A stretch of DNA of 64,000 nucleotides, from contig NZ_CP042305.1 of assembly GCF_007859675.1 (NCBI RefSeq), forward strand, positions 3,782,001-3,846,000, given 5' to 3'. The translations under genes and the position numbers were made by a program. Shown here piece after piece: positions 40,924 to 50,545 of the stretch (its first letter is position 1; each line of letters opens with the position of its first letter). This stretch comes from Humibacter ginsenosidimutans. GTDB lineage: Bacteria > Actinomycetota > Actinomycetes > Actinomycetales > Microbacteriaceae. A model generated the notes under the pieces. That model had not been told where the DNA came from and did not search any database. It was given only the letters and a program-made list of their open reading frames with translations.

Positions 40924-42240
40924 GTGGCATTGATCGTGCAGAAGTACGGCGGTTCATCCGTCGCCGACCCCGAGAGCATCAAGCGCGTGGCGAAGCGCAT
41001 CGTCGAGACGCGCAAGGCCGGCAACGAGGTGGTCGTGGCCGTCAGCGCGATGGGCGACACCACCGACGAGCTCATCGACCTCGCCCATCAGGTCACACCG
41101 ATTCCGGAGCCGCGGGAGCTGGACATGCTGCTCACCGCGGGCGAGCGCATCTCGATGGCGCTGCTCGCCATGGCGATCAAGTCGATGGGCTACGACGCGC
41201 GCTCGTTCACCGGCAGCCAGGCCGGCATGATCACGGATGCCCGCCACGGCGCCGCGCGCATCGTCGACGTCACTCCCGGCCGCATCCGCGAGGCCGTCGA
41301 CGAGGGTGCGATCGTGATCGTGGCCGGCTTCCAGGGGTTCAGCCGCGAGTCGCGCGACATCACCACGCTGGGTCGAGGAGGGTCCGACACGACGGCGGTC
41401 GCGCTGGCGGCCGCGCTCGAGGCATCCGTCTGCGAGATCTACACGGATGTCGACGGCGTGTTCACCTCCGACCCTCGCGTCGTGCCGATGGCCAAGAAGA
41501 TCGACTACATCACGAGCGAAGAGATGCTCGAGCTGGCGGCCTCGGGTGCCAAGGTGCTGCACATCCGCGCGGTCGAGTATGCGCGCCGGCACGGCGTGAC
41601 GCTGCACGTTCGGTCGTCGTTCAACAACGGCGAGGGCACCTACGTGCTCAACGAGACCACGGATGATTACGCCGAGAAGCTCGCGGCGCTGCAGGGAAGA
41701 CTTCAAGAAAGAGGCAAGACAGTGGAAGAGCCGATCATCGCCGGTGTGGCCACCGACTTGAGCGAGGCCAAGATCACGGTCGTCGGAGTTCCGGATGTTC
41801 CGGGCAAGGCCGCGCAGATCTTCAAGATCGTGGCGAAGACCAACGCCAACATCGACATGATCGTGCAGAACGTGTCGGCCGCGGCCACCAGCCTCACCGA
41901 CATCTCGTTCACGCTGCCCAAGGGTGACGGGCAGCGCGTGCTGCAGGCGCTGCGCGCCGAGCAGTCCGACGTGGGATTCCAGTCGCTGCAGTACGACGAC
42001 CAGATCGGCAAGCTCGCGCTCGTCGGTGCGGGCATGCGGTCGAACGCCGGCGTCTCCGCCGCGCTGTTCGACGCGCTGTTCACCGCGGGCATCAACATCG
42101 AGATGATCTCCACGAGCGAGATCCGCATCTCGGTCGTCACGCGGGCCGATACCGTCGCCGAGGCGGCGCGGGTCGTGCACAAGGCGTTCGGACTCGACGC
42201 CGAGACGCAGGCCGTGGTCTACGCCGGCACCGGCCGGTAA
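40924..42240 (+). CDS. lysC: Aspartate kinase
   Basis: The 438-aa enzyme phosphorylates aspartate, the first step to lysine, threonine, methionine and diaminopimelate. It shows the N-terminal KYGGSSVAD, the FTGSQAGM and [16 protein letters not shown] active-site blocks and two C-terminal ACT domains for feedback control. GTG 40924 follows CAGGAG. In many actinobacteria asd follows directly; here asd is about 14 kb away at 56364. Confidence 0.95.
   Translation: MALIVQKYGGSSVADPESIKRVAKRIVETRKAGNEVVVAVSAMGDTTDELIDLAHQVTPIPEPRELDMLLTAGERISMALLAMAIKSMGYDARSFTGSQAGMITDARHGAARIVDVTPGRIREAVDEGAIVIVAGFQGFSRESRDITTLGRGGSDTTAVALAAALEASVCEIYTDVDGVFTSDPRVVPMAKKIDYITSEEMLELAASGAKVLHIRAVEYARRHGVTLHVRSSFNNGEGTYVLNETTDDYAEKLAALQGRLQERGKTVEEPIIAGVATDLSEAKITVVGVPDVPGKAAQIFKIVAKTNANIDMIVQNVSAAATSLTDISFTLPKGDGQRVLQALRAEQSDVGFQSLQYDDQIGKLALVGAGMRSNAGVSAALFDALFTAGINIEMISTSEIRISVVTRADTVAEAARVVHKAFGLDAETQAVVYAGTGR
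41722..42240 (+). CDS. lysC: Internal start for an aspartate kinase beta subunit
   Basis: GTG 41722 is in frame with lysC and follows AAGAAAGAGG. It would give a 172-aa ACT-domain protein starting [17 protein letters not shown]. In Corynebacterium the lysC gene encodes alpha and beta subunits through such an in-frame internal start at the same place, so an alpha2beta2 enzyme is likely here. Confidence 0.6.
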   Translation: MEEPIIAGVATDLSEAKITVVGVPDVPGKAAQIFKIVAKTNANIDMIVQNVSAAATSLTDISFTLPKGDGQRVLQALRAEQSDVGFQSLQYDDQIGKLALVGAGMRSNAGVSAALFDALFTAGINIEMISTSEIRISVVTRADTVAEAARVVHKAFGLDAETQAVVYAGTGR

Positions 42241-42254
42241 CGGGTCCGCCGATC

Positions 42255-43310
42255 GTGGCTGCCGGTCCGGCCGCGACGGAGACCGAGCTGATCGCGTGCG
42301 CCCGTACACGATACGAGGGCCGCACCGTGCTCATCACGGGCGCGAGCGACGGCATCGGGGTGCAGATCGCCCGGCTCGTCGCGAGTGCCGGCGGGCAGGT
42401 CGTGATGCCAGTGCGGAATCGTGAGAAGGGCGAGCGGGTGCGGGCGGGCATCCTCGAGGAGATTCCGGATGCCCGCATCACCCTTCGCGACCTCGACCTC
42501 GCGAGCCTGACCTCGACGCACGCACTTGCCGAGGCGCTCGTCGCCGACGGCGCCCCGATCCACGGCCTCGTGCTCAATGCCGGGGTCGTGCTGTTCGGAG
42601 ATCGCACACGCCATGTCACCGGGGACGGTTTCGAAATGCACCTGCAGACGAACTTCCTGGGGCACTTCGCACTGGTCGCGGACCTGCTTCCGCTGTTGAT
42701 CGCCAGCGGCACGCGGATCGTCGCGCAGGTCAGCCTCGCCGCCGTGCAAGGCCGGATTCGCTTCGACGACCTGCAGAGCGAGCGCAGATACAGCGCGTTG
42801 CGGGCGTACCGCACCTCGAAGATCGCCCTCGGATTGTTCGGCGTGGAGCTGCAGCGCCGCGGCGCGAGGGACGCCCACGACGGCCGGGGCGTCACGGTGA
42901 ACCTCTGCCATCCGGGAATCGCGCCGGCGACCGCGATCGCACCGCCGATCCGTGCGATGCTGCCCCGCGGTGTTGTCGATGCGGCGACGCGGCACCTCGG
43001 CAACCCGCCCGAGCAGGCTGCGCTGACCGCTGTCGCTGCGCTGACCGCCGAGAGACCCGTCGCCGCGGCGCCCTCTGGAGAGACGACGGCCGCGGAGGCG
43101 GGCGTGGTGTCGGCGGACGGGGCCACGGCGGACGGAGCGCCGGCAGACAGGGCGTCACCGGTCGCGGCGATGCCGGACCTGTATGCGCCGTCGCGTTGGT
43201 TCGGTGCGGCGGGACCGCCACGTCGACGCGCGCCGTTCCGCACCATGACCGACCCCGACGCGGCCGCGCAACTCTGGAACGCAGCGGCAGCCCTCATCGC
43301 TCCTCGCTGA
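42255..43310 (+). CDS. Short-chain dehydrogenase/reductase (retinol/protochlorophyllide reductase-like)
   Basis: The 351-aa SDR has the NAD(P)-binding TGASDGIGVQIA and, in its active-site region, LRAYRTSKIALGLF, that is Y-x3-K. The C-terminal third after about residue 260 is Ala-rich and low complexity. It starts 14 bp after lysC and may be co-transcribed. The substrate is unknown. Confidence 0.8.
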   Translation: MAAGPAATETELIACARTRYEGRTVLITGASDGIGVQIARLVASAGGQVVMPVRNREKGERVRAGILEEIPDARITLRDLDLASLTSTHALAEALVADGAPIHGLVLNAGVVLFGDRTRHVTGDGFEMHLQTNFLGHFALVADLLPLLIASGTRIVAQVSLAAVQGRIRFDDLQSERRYSALRAYRTSKIALGLFGVELQRRGARDAHDGRGVTVNLCHPGIAPATAIAPPIRAMLPRGVVDAATRHLGNPPEQAALTAVAALTAERPVAAAPSGETTAAEAGVVSADGATADGAPADRASPVAAMPDLYAPSRWFGAAGPPRRRAPFRTMTDPDAAAQLWNAAAALIAPR

Positions 43311-43329
43311 CCGCAGCGCGCCGCGCTCC

Positions 43330-43406
43330 GCGAGGCCGACGAGACGTCAAGAAACGCGGTCAGACGGTGGTCGTGATCGCAATTTTCGACGTCTCGTCGG
43401 CCTCGC
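43330..43406. terminator. Perfect 19-bp inverted repeat between convergent genes
   Basis: GCGAGGCCGACGAGACGTC (43330-43348) pairs perfectly with 43388-43406 around a 39-nt loop containing AAGAAACGCGGTC and GATCGCAATTTTC. It sits between two convergent SDR genes, where a bidirectional terminator is expected. The loop motifs place it in the same palindrome family as 53894-54024 and 55027-55086. Confidence 0.7.
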
Positions 43407-43422
43407 GAGCGCGGGCGACGGC

Positions 43423-44175
43423 CTATTGCGCGGTGTACGCGCCGTCGACCACGTGCTGCGAGCCGGTGATGAACGACGCGCGGTCGCTCAGCAGGAACAC
43501 GACAAGCTCCGCCACCTCGTCCGCGGTGCCGAGTCGTCCGATCGGGTGCAGGCCGACGAGGGCGTCGTATGCCTCCTGCGGCATGCCCTGCAGGAGCGGG
43601 GTGTCGATGTAGCCCGGGTGCACCGAGTTGATGCGGATGCCCTGGCTCGCCACCTGCAGTGCCGTCGCCTTGGTCATGCCCGCCACTCCGTGCTTCGCAG
43701 TGACGTACGGCACGGCGAGCGGTGTTCCGACCAGACCGAGGATGCTCGAGGTGTTGACGATCGCGCCGCCGCCGGCCTTCAGGAGTTCCGGGATCTCGTA
43801 CTTCATGCCGTAGAACACCGAGTGCAGGTTCACGTCGATGAGCTTGAGGTAGCCGTCGATGTCGACGTCTTGAATGGGGCCCGACGGTCCGCCGATGCCG
43901 GCGTTGTTGAGCGCGTGGGTGAGCGATCCGAAGGCCTGCACCGTGGCATCCACCGCGGCCTTCACCTGGTCGGGGTCGCCGACGTCTGCGCCGATCGCGA
44001 TCGCACGACCGCCCGCCGACGTGATCTCGTCGACCACCTGCTGGGCGGCATCCTCGCGCAGGTCGGCGACGCCGACCGCCGCACCCTGTGCCGCGAGCTG
44101 CAGCGCGACCGCCTTGCCGATTCCGGATGCCCCGCCCGTGACGAGCGCGACCTTGCCGTCGAATTCGTGTGCCAT
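43423..44175 (-). CDS. SDR oxidoreductase (glucose 1-dehydrogenase-like)
   Basis: The 250-aa classical SDR has TGGASGIGKAVA, NNAGIGG, and Y-x3-K in VPYVTAKHGVAG, and ends with GSQHVVDGAYTAQ. The family includes sugar and cyclic alcohol dehydrogenases. ATG 44175 has AGGAAGGAAGAAC in front. It lies 3' of a similar SDR on the same strand. Confidence 0.85.
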   Translation of the reverse strand: MAHEFDGKVALVTGGASGIGKAVALQLAAQGAAVGVADLREDAAQQVVDEITSAGGRAIAIGADVGDPDQVKAAVDATVQAFGSLTHALNNAGIGGPSGPIQDVDIDGYLKLIDVNLHSVFYGMKYEIPELLKAGGGAIVNTSSILGLVGTPLAVPYVTAKHGVAGMTKATALQVASQGIRINSVHPGYIDTPLLQGMPQEAYDALVGLHPIGRLGTADEVAELVVFLLSDRASFITGSQHVVDGAYTAQ

Positions 44176-44387
44176 TGTTCTTCCTTCCTGTTGCTGTCTG
44201 CTGTCTGCTGTGTCAGCCGTTGTCCGCGGCCGGCCGACCTGTTGTCCCTTTCGACCCGGTGTGAAGACCGGAGGAGGCGCCGAGGACCGGAGCTTTTCGC
44301 CGGTTCTTGGTCCGTGAGCGCTCTCCCTCCGGTATTCGTGACGCCGTGGTGGCGCGGTGGGAGGTCGGCCGGGTGGGCGACGGGCGG

Positions 44388-44452
44388 GTGCGGATGCTGC
44401 CGGTCGGTGCGGATGCTGCCGGTCGGTGTGGTCGGTGCGGTCGGTGCGGTCG
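44388..44452. repeat. Short tandem repeats between two SDR genes
   Basis: Two exact 19-bp units (GTGCGGATGCTGCCGGTCG at 44388-44406 and 44407-44425) are followed by three 9-bp units GTG(T/C)GGTCG (44426-44452). This fills part of the 299-bp gap 44176-44474, in which I see no gene. Confidence 0.7.
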
Positions 44453-44474
44453 GACGGCGAGCGCGGGCGAGACG

Positions 44475-45221
44475 CTAGTTGTGGGGGACGCCGGCGACCA
44501 GGCCGCCGTCGATCACGAACTCGGCGCCGGTGGAGTAGCTGGACTCGTCGGAGGCCAGGAACAGCACGAGCTTCGACACCTCGGCGGGCTGCGCGGCGCG
44601 GCCGAGGGCGATCTGCAGGCTCTCCGCGGAGATGTTGGTGGTCATCGGCGTCTCGATGAGACCGGGGTGGATCGAGTTGACCCGGATGCCTGCTGGCCCC
44701 AGCTCGAGCGCCGCCGACTTCGTGATGCCACGTACGCCGAACTTCGACGCGACGTAGCCGTGCAGGCCGACCGACCCGCGCAGGCCCTCGACCGACGACA
44801 CGTTGACGATCGAGCCGCTGGAGTGCTGCTTCATCACGGGGACGACGGCTCGCATGCCGTAGAACACGCCGGAGAGGTTGATGTCGAGGATCTTCTGCCA
44901 GGCATCCGTCGGGAACGACTCGAGCGGAGCGCCGTTGGCGATGCCGGCGTTGTTGACCAGGATGTCCACGGTGCCGAACGCCTCGACCGCTGCCTGCACG
45001 GCGGCCGTCCACTGTTCGGGGTCGGTCACGTCGAGGTGCACGAAGATCGCGTTCTCGCCCAGTTCGGCGGCCAGCGCCTTGCCGTTGTCGTCGAGCACGT
45101 CGGCGATGACCGCCTTCGCGCCCTCGGCGACGAGAGTGCGCACGTGGCTCGCGCCCATCCCGCGGGATCCGCCGGAAACGATCGCAACCTTGCCGGCGAC
45201 CCGGCCGTTCTGCTCAGTCAT
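44475..45221 (-). CDS. SDR oxidoreductase (hydroxysteroid/cyclic alcohol dehydrogenase-like)
   Basis: The 248-aa SDR has SGGSRGMGASHVR, NNAGIANG, and the active-site Y-x3-K in LHGYVASKFGVRG. Its ending GAEFVIDGGLVAG is typical of 3-alpha(20-beta)-hydroxysteroid-type dehydrogenases, although the true substrate is open. It overlaps the upstream MarR gene by 8 bp, so it is probably controlled by it. Confidence 0.85.
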   Translation of the reverse strand: MTEQNGRVAGKVAIVSGGSRGMGASHVRTLVAEGAKAVIADVLDDNGKALAAELGENAIFVHLDVTDPEQWTAAVQAAVEAFGTVDILVNNAGIANGAPLESFPTDAWQKILDINLSGVFYGMRAVVPVMKQHSSGSIVNVSSVEGLRGSVGLHGYVASKFGVRGITKSAALELGPAGIRVNSIHPGLIETPMTTNISAESLQIALGRAAQPAEVSKLVLFLASDESSYSTGAEFVIDGGLVAGVPHN

Positions 45222-45777
45222 GTGTGTGCCTTTCGTTGGAAGTGGGAGATGAGGCGGGCAACGCGTGGTCGCTCGCCACGACAGGTGTCGGCGGGGCCGG
45301 TGTCACGGCGTCCCCCGGTGGTTCGGGGGAGTTGAAACGGAGCAGGGATGCCGCGAACTCGGCGACCTGCGCGTCGCTCCAGCCGGACATCCGCTGGGCG
45401 GTCTCCGCACGCAGCCGCGCGATGGTGTGCTCGTAGAGGGAGTGGCCCAGGAGCGTGAGCTCGAGCGGGCGGCCGCGACCGGCGGCATCCACGACCTGTA
45501 CGAGGCCGAGGTCGATGAGCCGGTCGAGCTGGCGGGAGACCGTCGACCGGTTGAGCGCGAAGGCGCTGGCGACATCGGTGGACCGGATGCCGGGCCGCTC
45601 GGCAAGGTAGGCGAGGATCGACTGCTCGGCCTCGGTGAGGTCGGGTCCGTCGGAGTGAGCCTCGATGACGCGGGCGCTGATCACGCCGCGCCGCGCCACC
45701 ACGATGAGCTCGTGCAGGATGCGCGCGACCGCGGTGTCGCGCTCGGCGTGCCGTGCGGCATCGGCTGTGTCGACCAT
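45214..45777 (-). CDS. MarR family regulator of the SDR genes
   Basis: The protein has a winged helix (RSTDVASAFALNRSTVSRQL, wing GRGRPLELTLLG) and a Pro-rich C-terminal tail. ATG 45777 has GAGGGGG 8 nt upstream and is preferred. The frame is open to ATG 45834, which has no Shine-Dalgarno and would place the operator palindrome inside the coding sequence. Confidence 0.8.
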   Translation of the reverse strand: MVDTADAARHAERDTAVARILHELIVVARRGVISARVIEAHSDGPDLTEAEQSILAYLAERPGIRSTDVASAFALNRSTVSRQLDRLIDLGLVQVVDAAGRGRPLELTLLGHSLYEHTIARLRAETAQRMSGWSDAQVAEFAASLLRFNSPEPPGDAVTPAPPTPVVASDHALPASSPTSNERHTHD

Positions 45778-45817
45778 TCCGATCGCCCCCTCGATGACCT
45801 CTAGGATACGCCGTTGT

Positions 45818-45832
45818 GTTGCGGTATGCAAC
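45818..45832. promoter_or_regulatory. Operator candidate GTTGCGGTATGCAAC
   Basis: GTTGC, five bases, GCAAC: a perfect 5-bp inverted repeat about 40 bp upstream of the preferred MarR start. It suits binding by that MarR protein and would control the MarR-SDR operon. Confidence 0.55.
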
Positions 45833-45889
45833 ATAAGTGAACGGAGGGTGAACGGGAGGGGCGTCTGCCGTGCGTGCTACCGTCGCGCC

Positions 45890-46561
45890 ATGCCCCGCCC
45901 CAAACCCGTGAACGCACCACGTCTCGACCGGCTTCTGCTCGACGACCTCACGGATGCCGTCCCGACGACGCTGCGCGCACACGGCGACTTCGAGGCGCTC
46001 GCGTTCGTCTCCGCAGACGAGCCGCACGCGCTGCAGGGCGCCGATCTCCCCGGCCTCGGTCTCTCGGAGTGCACGCTGACCGGGCTGGATCTCTCCTACG
46101 TGCGCATGATCGACTCGCACCTGCGCGAGACGCGCTTCGACGGCGTGACGGCATCCGTGCTCGCGGCGCAGGGCGGGGACTGGCGCGACGTCGAGCTGCG
46201 CTCCTCGCGCATCGGTGCGGTCGAGCTCTACGAGAGCGCGTGGCACTCCGTGCGGCTGCACGGCTGCAAGCTGGGCTTCGTCAACCTGCGGGCGTCGGAG
46301 CTCGTCGACGTGGTCTTCGAGGACTGCACCATCGACGAGCTCGATCTCGGTGACGTGAAGGCCACGCGCGTCGGGTTCGAGGGATGCCGCATCGGGGTGC
46401 TCGAGGCATCCCACGCCCGTCTCGTCGACGTCGACCTGCGCGGATGCGACCTCGACCAGGTGCGTGGCGTGGCGTCGCTGCGGGGTGCCGTGGTGTCGTT
46501 CGACCAGTTGCTCGGGCTGGCTCCGGCGCTCGCCGCCGAACTGGGGCTGCGCGTCGAGTGA
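45890..46561 (+). CDS. Pentapeptide-repeat-like protein
   Basis: The 223-aa protein has repeated A/S-x-L/F-like turns (SECTLTGLDLSYVRMIDSHL and later VVFEDCTIDELDLGDVKATR) that form a right-handed beta helix in pentapeptide repeat proteins. Some relatives mimic DNA and protect gyrase, but nothing here shows that role. ATG 45890 is the start of the conserved region. Confidence 0.75.
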   Translation: MPRPKPVNAPRLDRLLLDDLTDAVPTTLRAHGDFEALAFVSADEPHALQGADLPGLGLSECTLTGLDLSYVRMIDSHLRETRFDGVTASVLAAQGGDWRDVELRSSRIGAVELYESAWHSVRLHGCKLGFVNLRASELVDVVFEDCTIDELDLGDVKATRVGFEGCRIGVLEASHARLVDVDLRGCDLDQVRGVASLRGAVVSFDQLLGLAPALAAELGLRVE

Positions 46562-46582
46562 CGGCGTCGCGTACGCGCCGAC

Positions 46583-47482
46583 TCAGTGCATGAACGCGGC
46601 GATCGTCTTCGCGTAGCGCTGGTAACCGGCCTCGGTGGGATGGAACGCCTCGAGGCCTTTGAGCACGAACCACGGATGCTTGCTGCTCACGCCGTGCCCG
46701 CCGAACGAGACGTCGACGAACTGGATGTCCGTGCCCGCCTCGCGCTGCTTCTGCACCGCCGTCTCGATGGTCGCGTCGAGCGACGCGACGGCGGTGTCCA
46801 CGGCGACGGCCGCCGACACCTGGTCGGATCCGATCGTCTTGTCGGTGATGGTCGGCAGGTCGTAGAACAGCGGATAGTCGGCCACGAGGATGCGCGCGTG
46901 CGGCGCCGCCTGCGCGATGGCCTTGTACGTCTTCGCGAGCTTGTGCGGCAGCGAGTTCAACAGGTTCACCGAGGTGGTGACCGCCGCGCGGCAGGTCGGG
47001 GTCTCGCCGCGCGCGCAGGCCGAGGGCAGCGCGCTCACGCTCAGGTCGTTGCCGCCGATCGTGATGGTGACGAGGTCGACCTGCGGGTCGAGCGCGTCGA
47101 GCTGGTCGGCGAGCACGTCGTCGGTCGTGGCACCCGAGCAGGCCGCGAAACGCGCGAGCGTGATCGTGTTCGACTGCGCGAGCAGCTTCGGGTAGGCGTT
47201 GGGGCTGCGCACGCAGGCGCCGTGCTCGTCTCCGCCGCCCATTCCGGCGGAATACGAGTCGCCGAGGGCGACGTACCGCAGCGGATCCGACGCCGTGCCG
47301 GTGCGCAGCGTCGAGGTGGGCGTCGGCAGCGGGGGCGCCGTCGTCTGCGGGGCGGAACTCGCGGGGGTGGATGCCGCGGGTCGGCTCGAGTCCGACGCCG
47401 AGCATCCGGCGAGCAACGTGAGGCTGAGAAGCACGAGCGCACCGACGGCGGCGCGAACGCGAGCCGTCGGGTGTCTGCGCAT
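46583..47482 (-). CDS. SGNH/GDSL-family esterase lipoprotein
   Basis: The 299-aa protein has a lipoprotein signal with lipobox LLAGC near residue 26, a Thr/Pro/Ser-rich linker, then SGNH blocks GDSYSAGMG (nucleophile Ser), GGND, and the C-terminal FHPTEAGYQRYA with the catalytic Asp/His region. It is expected to be anchored outside the membrane and to hydrolyse esters. Confidence 0.88.
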   Translation of the reverse strand: MRRHPTARVRAAVGALVLLSLTLLAGCSASDSSRPAASTPASSAPQTTAPPLPTPTSTLRTGTASDPLRYVALGDSYSAGMGGGDEHGACVRSPNAYPKLLAQSNTITLARFAACSGATTDDVLADQLDALDPQVDLVTITIGGNDLSVSALPSACARGETPTCRAAVTTSVNLLNSLPHKLAKTYKAIAQAAPHARILVADYPLFYDLPTITDKTIGSDQVSAAVAVDTAVASLDATIETAVQKQREAGTDIQFVDVSFGGHGVSSKHPWFVLKGLEAFHPTEAGYQRYAKTIAAFMH

Positions 47483-47553
47483 CCTGCGAGGGTAGTGCAG
47501 CAGACCGGGTGGGCGGTGGATGCCCGCTGGGGTGCCGCTTGGCGCCCTGCCGT

Positions 47554-47660
47554 GGGTTGAGGAGCACCGCGCAGCGGCGCGTCTCGAAACCCGCACACCG
47601 TGCAGCAACGCAGGCGTGGTTTCGAGACGCGCTCCTTCGGCGTGCTCCTCAACCAGCGGG
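47554..47660. repeat. GGTTGAGGAGC palindromic repeat, full copy
   Basis: The left arm (GGGTTGAGGAGC, then CGGCGCGTCTCGAAACCC) and the right arm (GTGGTTTCGAGACGCGCTCC, then GTGCTCCTCAACC) form a long imperfect hairpin. It lies between two minus-strand genes and supplies the stop codon of the methyltransferase gene at 47649. Confidence 0.75.
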
Positions 47661-49205
47661 GGCGAGGTGCAGCAGCCGGAAGCCGGTGTCGACCGGGCAG
47701 GCCTCGCCCGGAGTCGAACGCGCGCGGATGCGCTCGCCGGCACGGCGCATCCTCTCCACGGTCACGTCGACGAGGGTCGCGAAGCCCGCGCTCGCGGCGG
47801 CCGAGTGCGGAGGAACGGGCGCGTCGAGCTGAACGAGCAGGAAACGGCGTCGACCGCCGTCGGCCGCGTTCTGCTCCATCACGGCTTGTCCCGTCGTGCC
47901 GGAGCCCGCGAAGAAGTCGAGCACGAGGTCGTCGCCCGACGTGGTCACCGCGATGAGCGTGCGCAGCAGCGAGACCGGCTTGGGGTTGTCGAAGAGCCGG
48001 TGCATGCCGAGTTCGTCGAGGTCGCGTTGCCCAGTGAGAGTGCTGGGCCCCATGATGACGTCTTTCATGGTCATGCCGTCGATGTCGCGCACCTTGGTGC
48101 GGATGCGCAGGGTGTCGCCTGCGGTGTCGAACTCCAGATCGTGGTGCTCCGCCAGGATGCGTCCCCGGCTCCACCGCCACGCGTGCCAGCGCACGTCGTC
48201 GCGGTGGTTGGTGTGCGGCATCGCCGTGACGAATCCATCGAAGGCGGTGTCGTCGTCGATGTCGGTGACGCGCACCTCGCCGGTGCCCGGGTGGTAATGG
48301 ATGCGGAACACCATCGTCGGCGCCGTGCGCTCGTTGAACCGGGAGTTGGTGTTGTAGAGCTCGTTCTTGGTCACGTACGGTCCGCGATCGTCGTGCTTCA
48401 CCGCATAGCCGGGACTGCGGTAGACGGCGGGCATGAGCTCGTGGAACGCGCTCGCCGAGCCGCGGAAGCGGGCGACGGCATCCGCGTCGCGCGCGAAGCA
48501 CACGATGTACTCGTGGGTGCCCGCCGGTCCGCCGTCGGAGATCTGCCTGCCCTTGAGGTTGCTCACCCACACGAGCGTGGCGAACACGTTGCGCGCTCCG
48601 AACACCTCGGCCAGCAGCAGTTTGAGCTGGGCCAGCTCATTGCCGTCGATGCTCACGAACCCGACACCGTCGTCGGTGAGCAGGTCGCGCGCGAGCAGCA
48701 GCCGCGGGTACATCATGCTCAGCCAGTCGGAGTGCAGCCGGCCGCCGGCATCCGTCTCGTCGTCCGCGGCGTGTTCGCGGAATGCCCGCACACCGATGCT
48801 GAAGTCGTCGTGATAGACGAAGTCGTTGCGCGTGTTGTAGGGCGGATCGATGTAGATGAGCTTCACGGCGCCCGCGTGCGTGTGCCGCAGCAGCTTCAGC
48901 GCCTCGAGGTTGTCGCCGGCGATGATCGCGTTGTCGGTGGATGGCCCGCTCTCCGCTCCTTGCGCCGCCTCGCGCAGCCGCGTGGTCGGCTCCGTCTTCG
49001 CGCTCGAGGCTGCGGCGCGCTTGCCCGGCCACTCGAGCCGGTACCGTTCGCGCGGGCCGTCGACCGCGACATCCGAGAGCTCGTGCCGCAGCAGGTCGAA
49101 GTCGATCGCGCGGCGCACGCCGCCTGCGCCGTCGTCGACCTCGGTGACGACGTGCGGATACAGACGGGCGATCGCCTCGACCCGTTCGTTCGTGCGTTCG
49201 TCCAT
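47649..49205 (-). CDS. Orphan type III-like DNA methyltransferase, C-terminally shortened
   Basis: The 518-aa protein is a beta-class DNA methyltransferase: motif IV YIDPPYNT at about residues 115-122 and motif I FFAGSGTTGQAV near 420. Its layout matches Mod subunits of type III restriction systems. The chain ends at TGFRLLHLAPAG, whereas Mod proteins normally continue past this point, and the stop comes from a palindromic repeat. No res gene is adjacent. ATG 49205 (MDERTNERVEAIARLYP) is the family start. It could be an orphan methylase or a decaying remnant. Confidence 0.8.
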   Translation of the reverse strand: MDERTNERVEAIARLYPHVVTEVDDGAGGVRRAIDFDLLRHELSDVAVDGPRERYRLEWPGKRAAASSAKTEPTTRLREAAQGAESGPSTDNAIIAGDNLEALKLLRHTHAGAVKLIYIDPPYNTRNDFVYHDDFSIGVRAFREHAADDETDAGGRLHSDWLSMMYPRLLLARDLLTDDGVGFVSIDGNELAQLKLLLAEVFGARNVFATLVWVSNLKGRQISDGGPAGTHEYIVCFARDADAVARFRGSASAFHELMPAVYRSPGYAVKHDDRGPYVTKNELYNTNSRFNERTAPTMVFRIHYHPGTGEVRVTDIDDDTAFDGFVTAMPHTNHRDDVRWHAWRWSRGRILAEHHDLEFDTAGDTLRIRTKVRDIDGMTMKDVIMGPSTLTGQRDLDELGMHRLFDNPKPVSLLRTLIAVTTSGDDLVLDFFAGSGTTGQAVMEQNAADGGRRRFLLVQLDAPVPPHSAAASAGFATLVDVTVERMRRAGERIRARSTPGEACPVDTGFRLLHLAPAG

Positions 49206-49291
49206 CGGCCCTCTGTCAGTGATCGCGCCCGTGCTCGGCGGCATGCGCTTCCACCATATTGACGTCTGGCGGTCGCGCGTCGTCTCGGCCT

Positions 49292-50545
49292 TCACCGCAC
49301 GGCTGCGAGCATCGCGGAGCTCGGGTTCAGGCGTTCGGCGATGCGGATGGCCGAACCGATTCCGCTCTCGTGCGAATCGACGTCTTCGATGTAGGAACCC
49401 GCGAACCACAGACCCTGGTCGCCCTGCAGCGCGGGGAGCGCGGCCTGCGCGCGGTAGTAGCCCGGCGTCAGCCGAGGGTGATGGAACTCGAATTCGGCGT
49501 GCACGAGCGACGGACGAGCATCCGTGAAGCTGGCCCAGCTCTTGAAGTAGTCGAACTCGCCGCTGTGCCGGCACCAGATGGTCGCCTCGCACTCTCCTCC
49601 ATCGTGGCGGGCGTTGTACACCGACCAGTCGGTGCGACGGCGAGGCATCCACGACGTGTCGGAGTGCACGATGACGCGCGTGCTGCCGTAGGGAAACTTG
49701 TCGAGCACGGCGCGAAGATGGGCCGTGCCGGCGAGCGTCTTGACGAGCGCGAGTGCTTCGAATGCGGGTGTCGCCAGCACGACCGCGTCGAACCCGTGTC
49801 GATCACCGGATGTCTCGACCAGCCGCCACTCCCCGTCGGCGCGTTCCAGCGACAGCAGTTCGACGTTCGTCCTGATCGTCGTCGAGTGGAGCGACTCGAC
49901 GAGTGGAGCGACGTAGGACTCGACCCCGCCCTCGAGCTCCTGAAGGCGGAACGGACGCAGAGCACCCTCCGGCTGAACGTGCACCGGATAGGTGAGCGCC
50001 GCGCGCGCCGAGAAGCCCTTCGCCTCGGCGATGCGCACGCCGCTCAGCGCTGCGGCCCACGGATAGAGCACCTCGTCTTTGACGGAGCGAGGCACCGGCT
50101 GCGGTTCGACGAGATCTTCGAGCGTCGTGCGCCAGTCGTCGAGGTCGTCGAGTGCTCGCGCTGCGCGCAGCACCCGTCGCACGGCCAGCAGACGGCCGAG
50201 GCTGCCGGGCGCGAGCACGGGCGTCGCGCGGAGCGGGCTCAGCGTGGGGGTGACGAACGCCGCGCGAGCCGACGTCCCGGAGCCGAGCGTGACGGACGCG
50301 GGGGCGGGCATCCGGGCAACGCCGAGCAGGTCGAGCAGCCGGATGAATCGCGGATACATGGCGGGAGCGACGTATCCGAACGCGGGGTTGACGTGTGCAC
50401 GACGTCCGCCGTGCGTGATCTGCTCGGTGCGCGCGTGCCCGCCGAGCCGCTCGCTGCGCTCGAAGACGGTGACCTCGTGAGCGGAGTCGAGCAGCAGGGC
50501 GGCGGCGAGCCCTGCGATCCCCGCACCGATGACCGCAATCCTCAT
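49292..50545 (-). CDS. FAD-dependent amine-oxidase-like oxidoreductase
   Basis: The 417-aa protein starts with the FAD-binding Rossmann motif MRIAVIGAGIAGLAAA, then FERSERLGGHART, and ends with GLWFAGSYIEDVDSHESG, the typical C-terminal FAD contact. Relatives act as amine oxidases or desaturases. The substrate is unknown. Confidence 0.85.
   Translation of the reverse strand: MRIAVIGAGIAGLAAALLLDSAHEVTVFERSERLGGHARTEQITHGGRRAHVNPAFGYVAPAMYPRFIRLLDLLGVARMPAPASVTLGSGTSARAAFVTPTLSPLRATPVLAPGSLGRLLAVRRVLRAARALDDLDDWRTTLEDLVEPQPVPRSVKDEVLYPWAAALSGVRIAEAKGFSARAALTYPVHVQPEGALRPFRLQELEGGVESYVAPLVESLHSTTIRTNVELLSLERADGEWRLVETSGDRHGFDAVVLATPAFEALALVKTLAGTAHLRAVLDKFPYGSTRVIVHSDTSWMPRRRTDWSVYNARHDGGECEATIWCRHSGEFDYFKSWASFTDARPSLVHAEFEFHHPRLTPGYYRAQAALPALQGDQGLWFAGSYIEDVDSHESGIGSAIRIAERLNPSSAMLAAVR

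Noticed and set aside
44388..44452. Tandem repeats as a CRISPR array
   Set aside because: The units are directly adjacent without spacers, and there are no cas genes.
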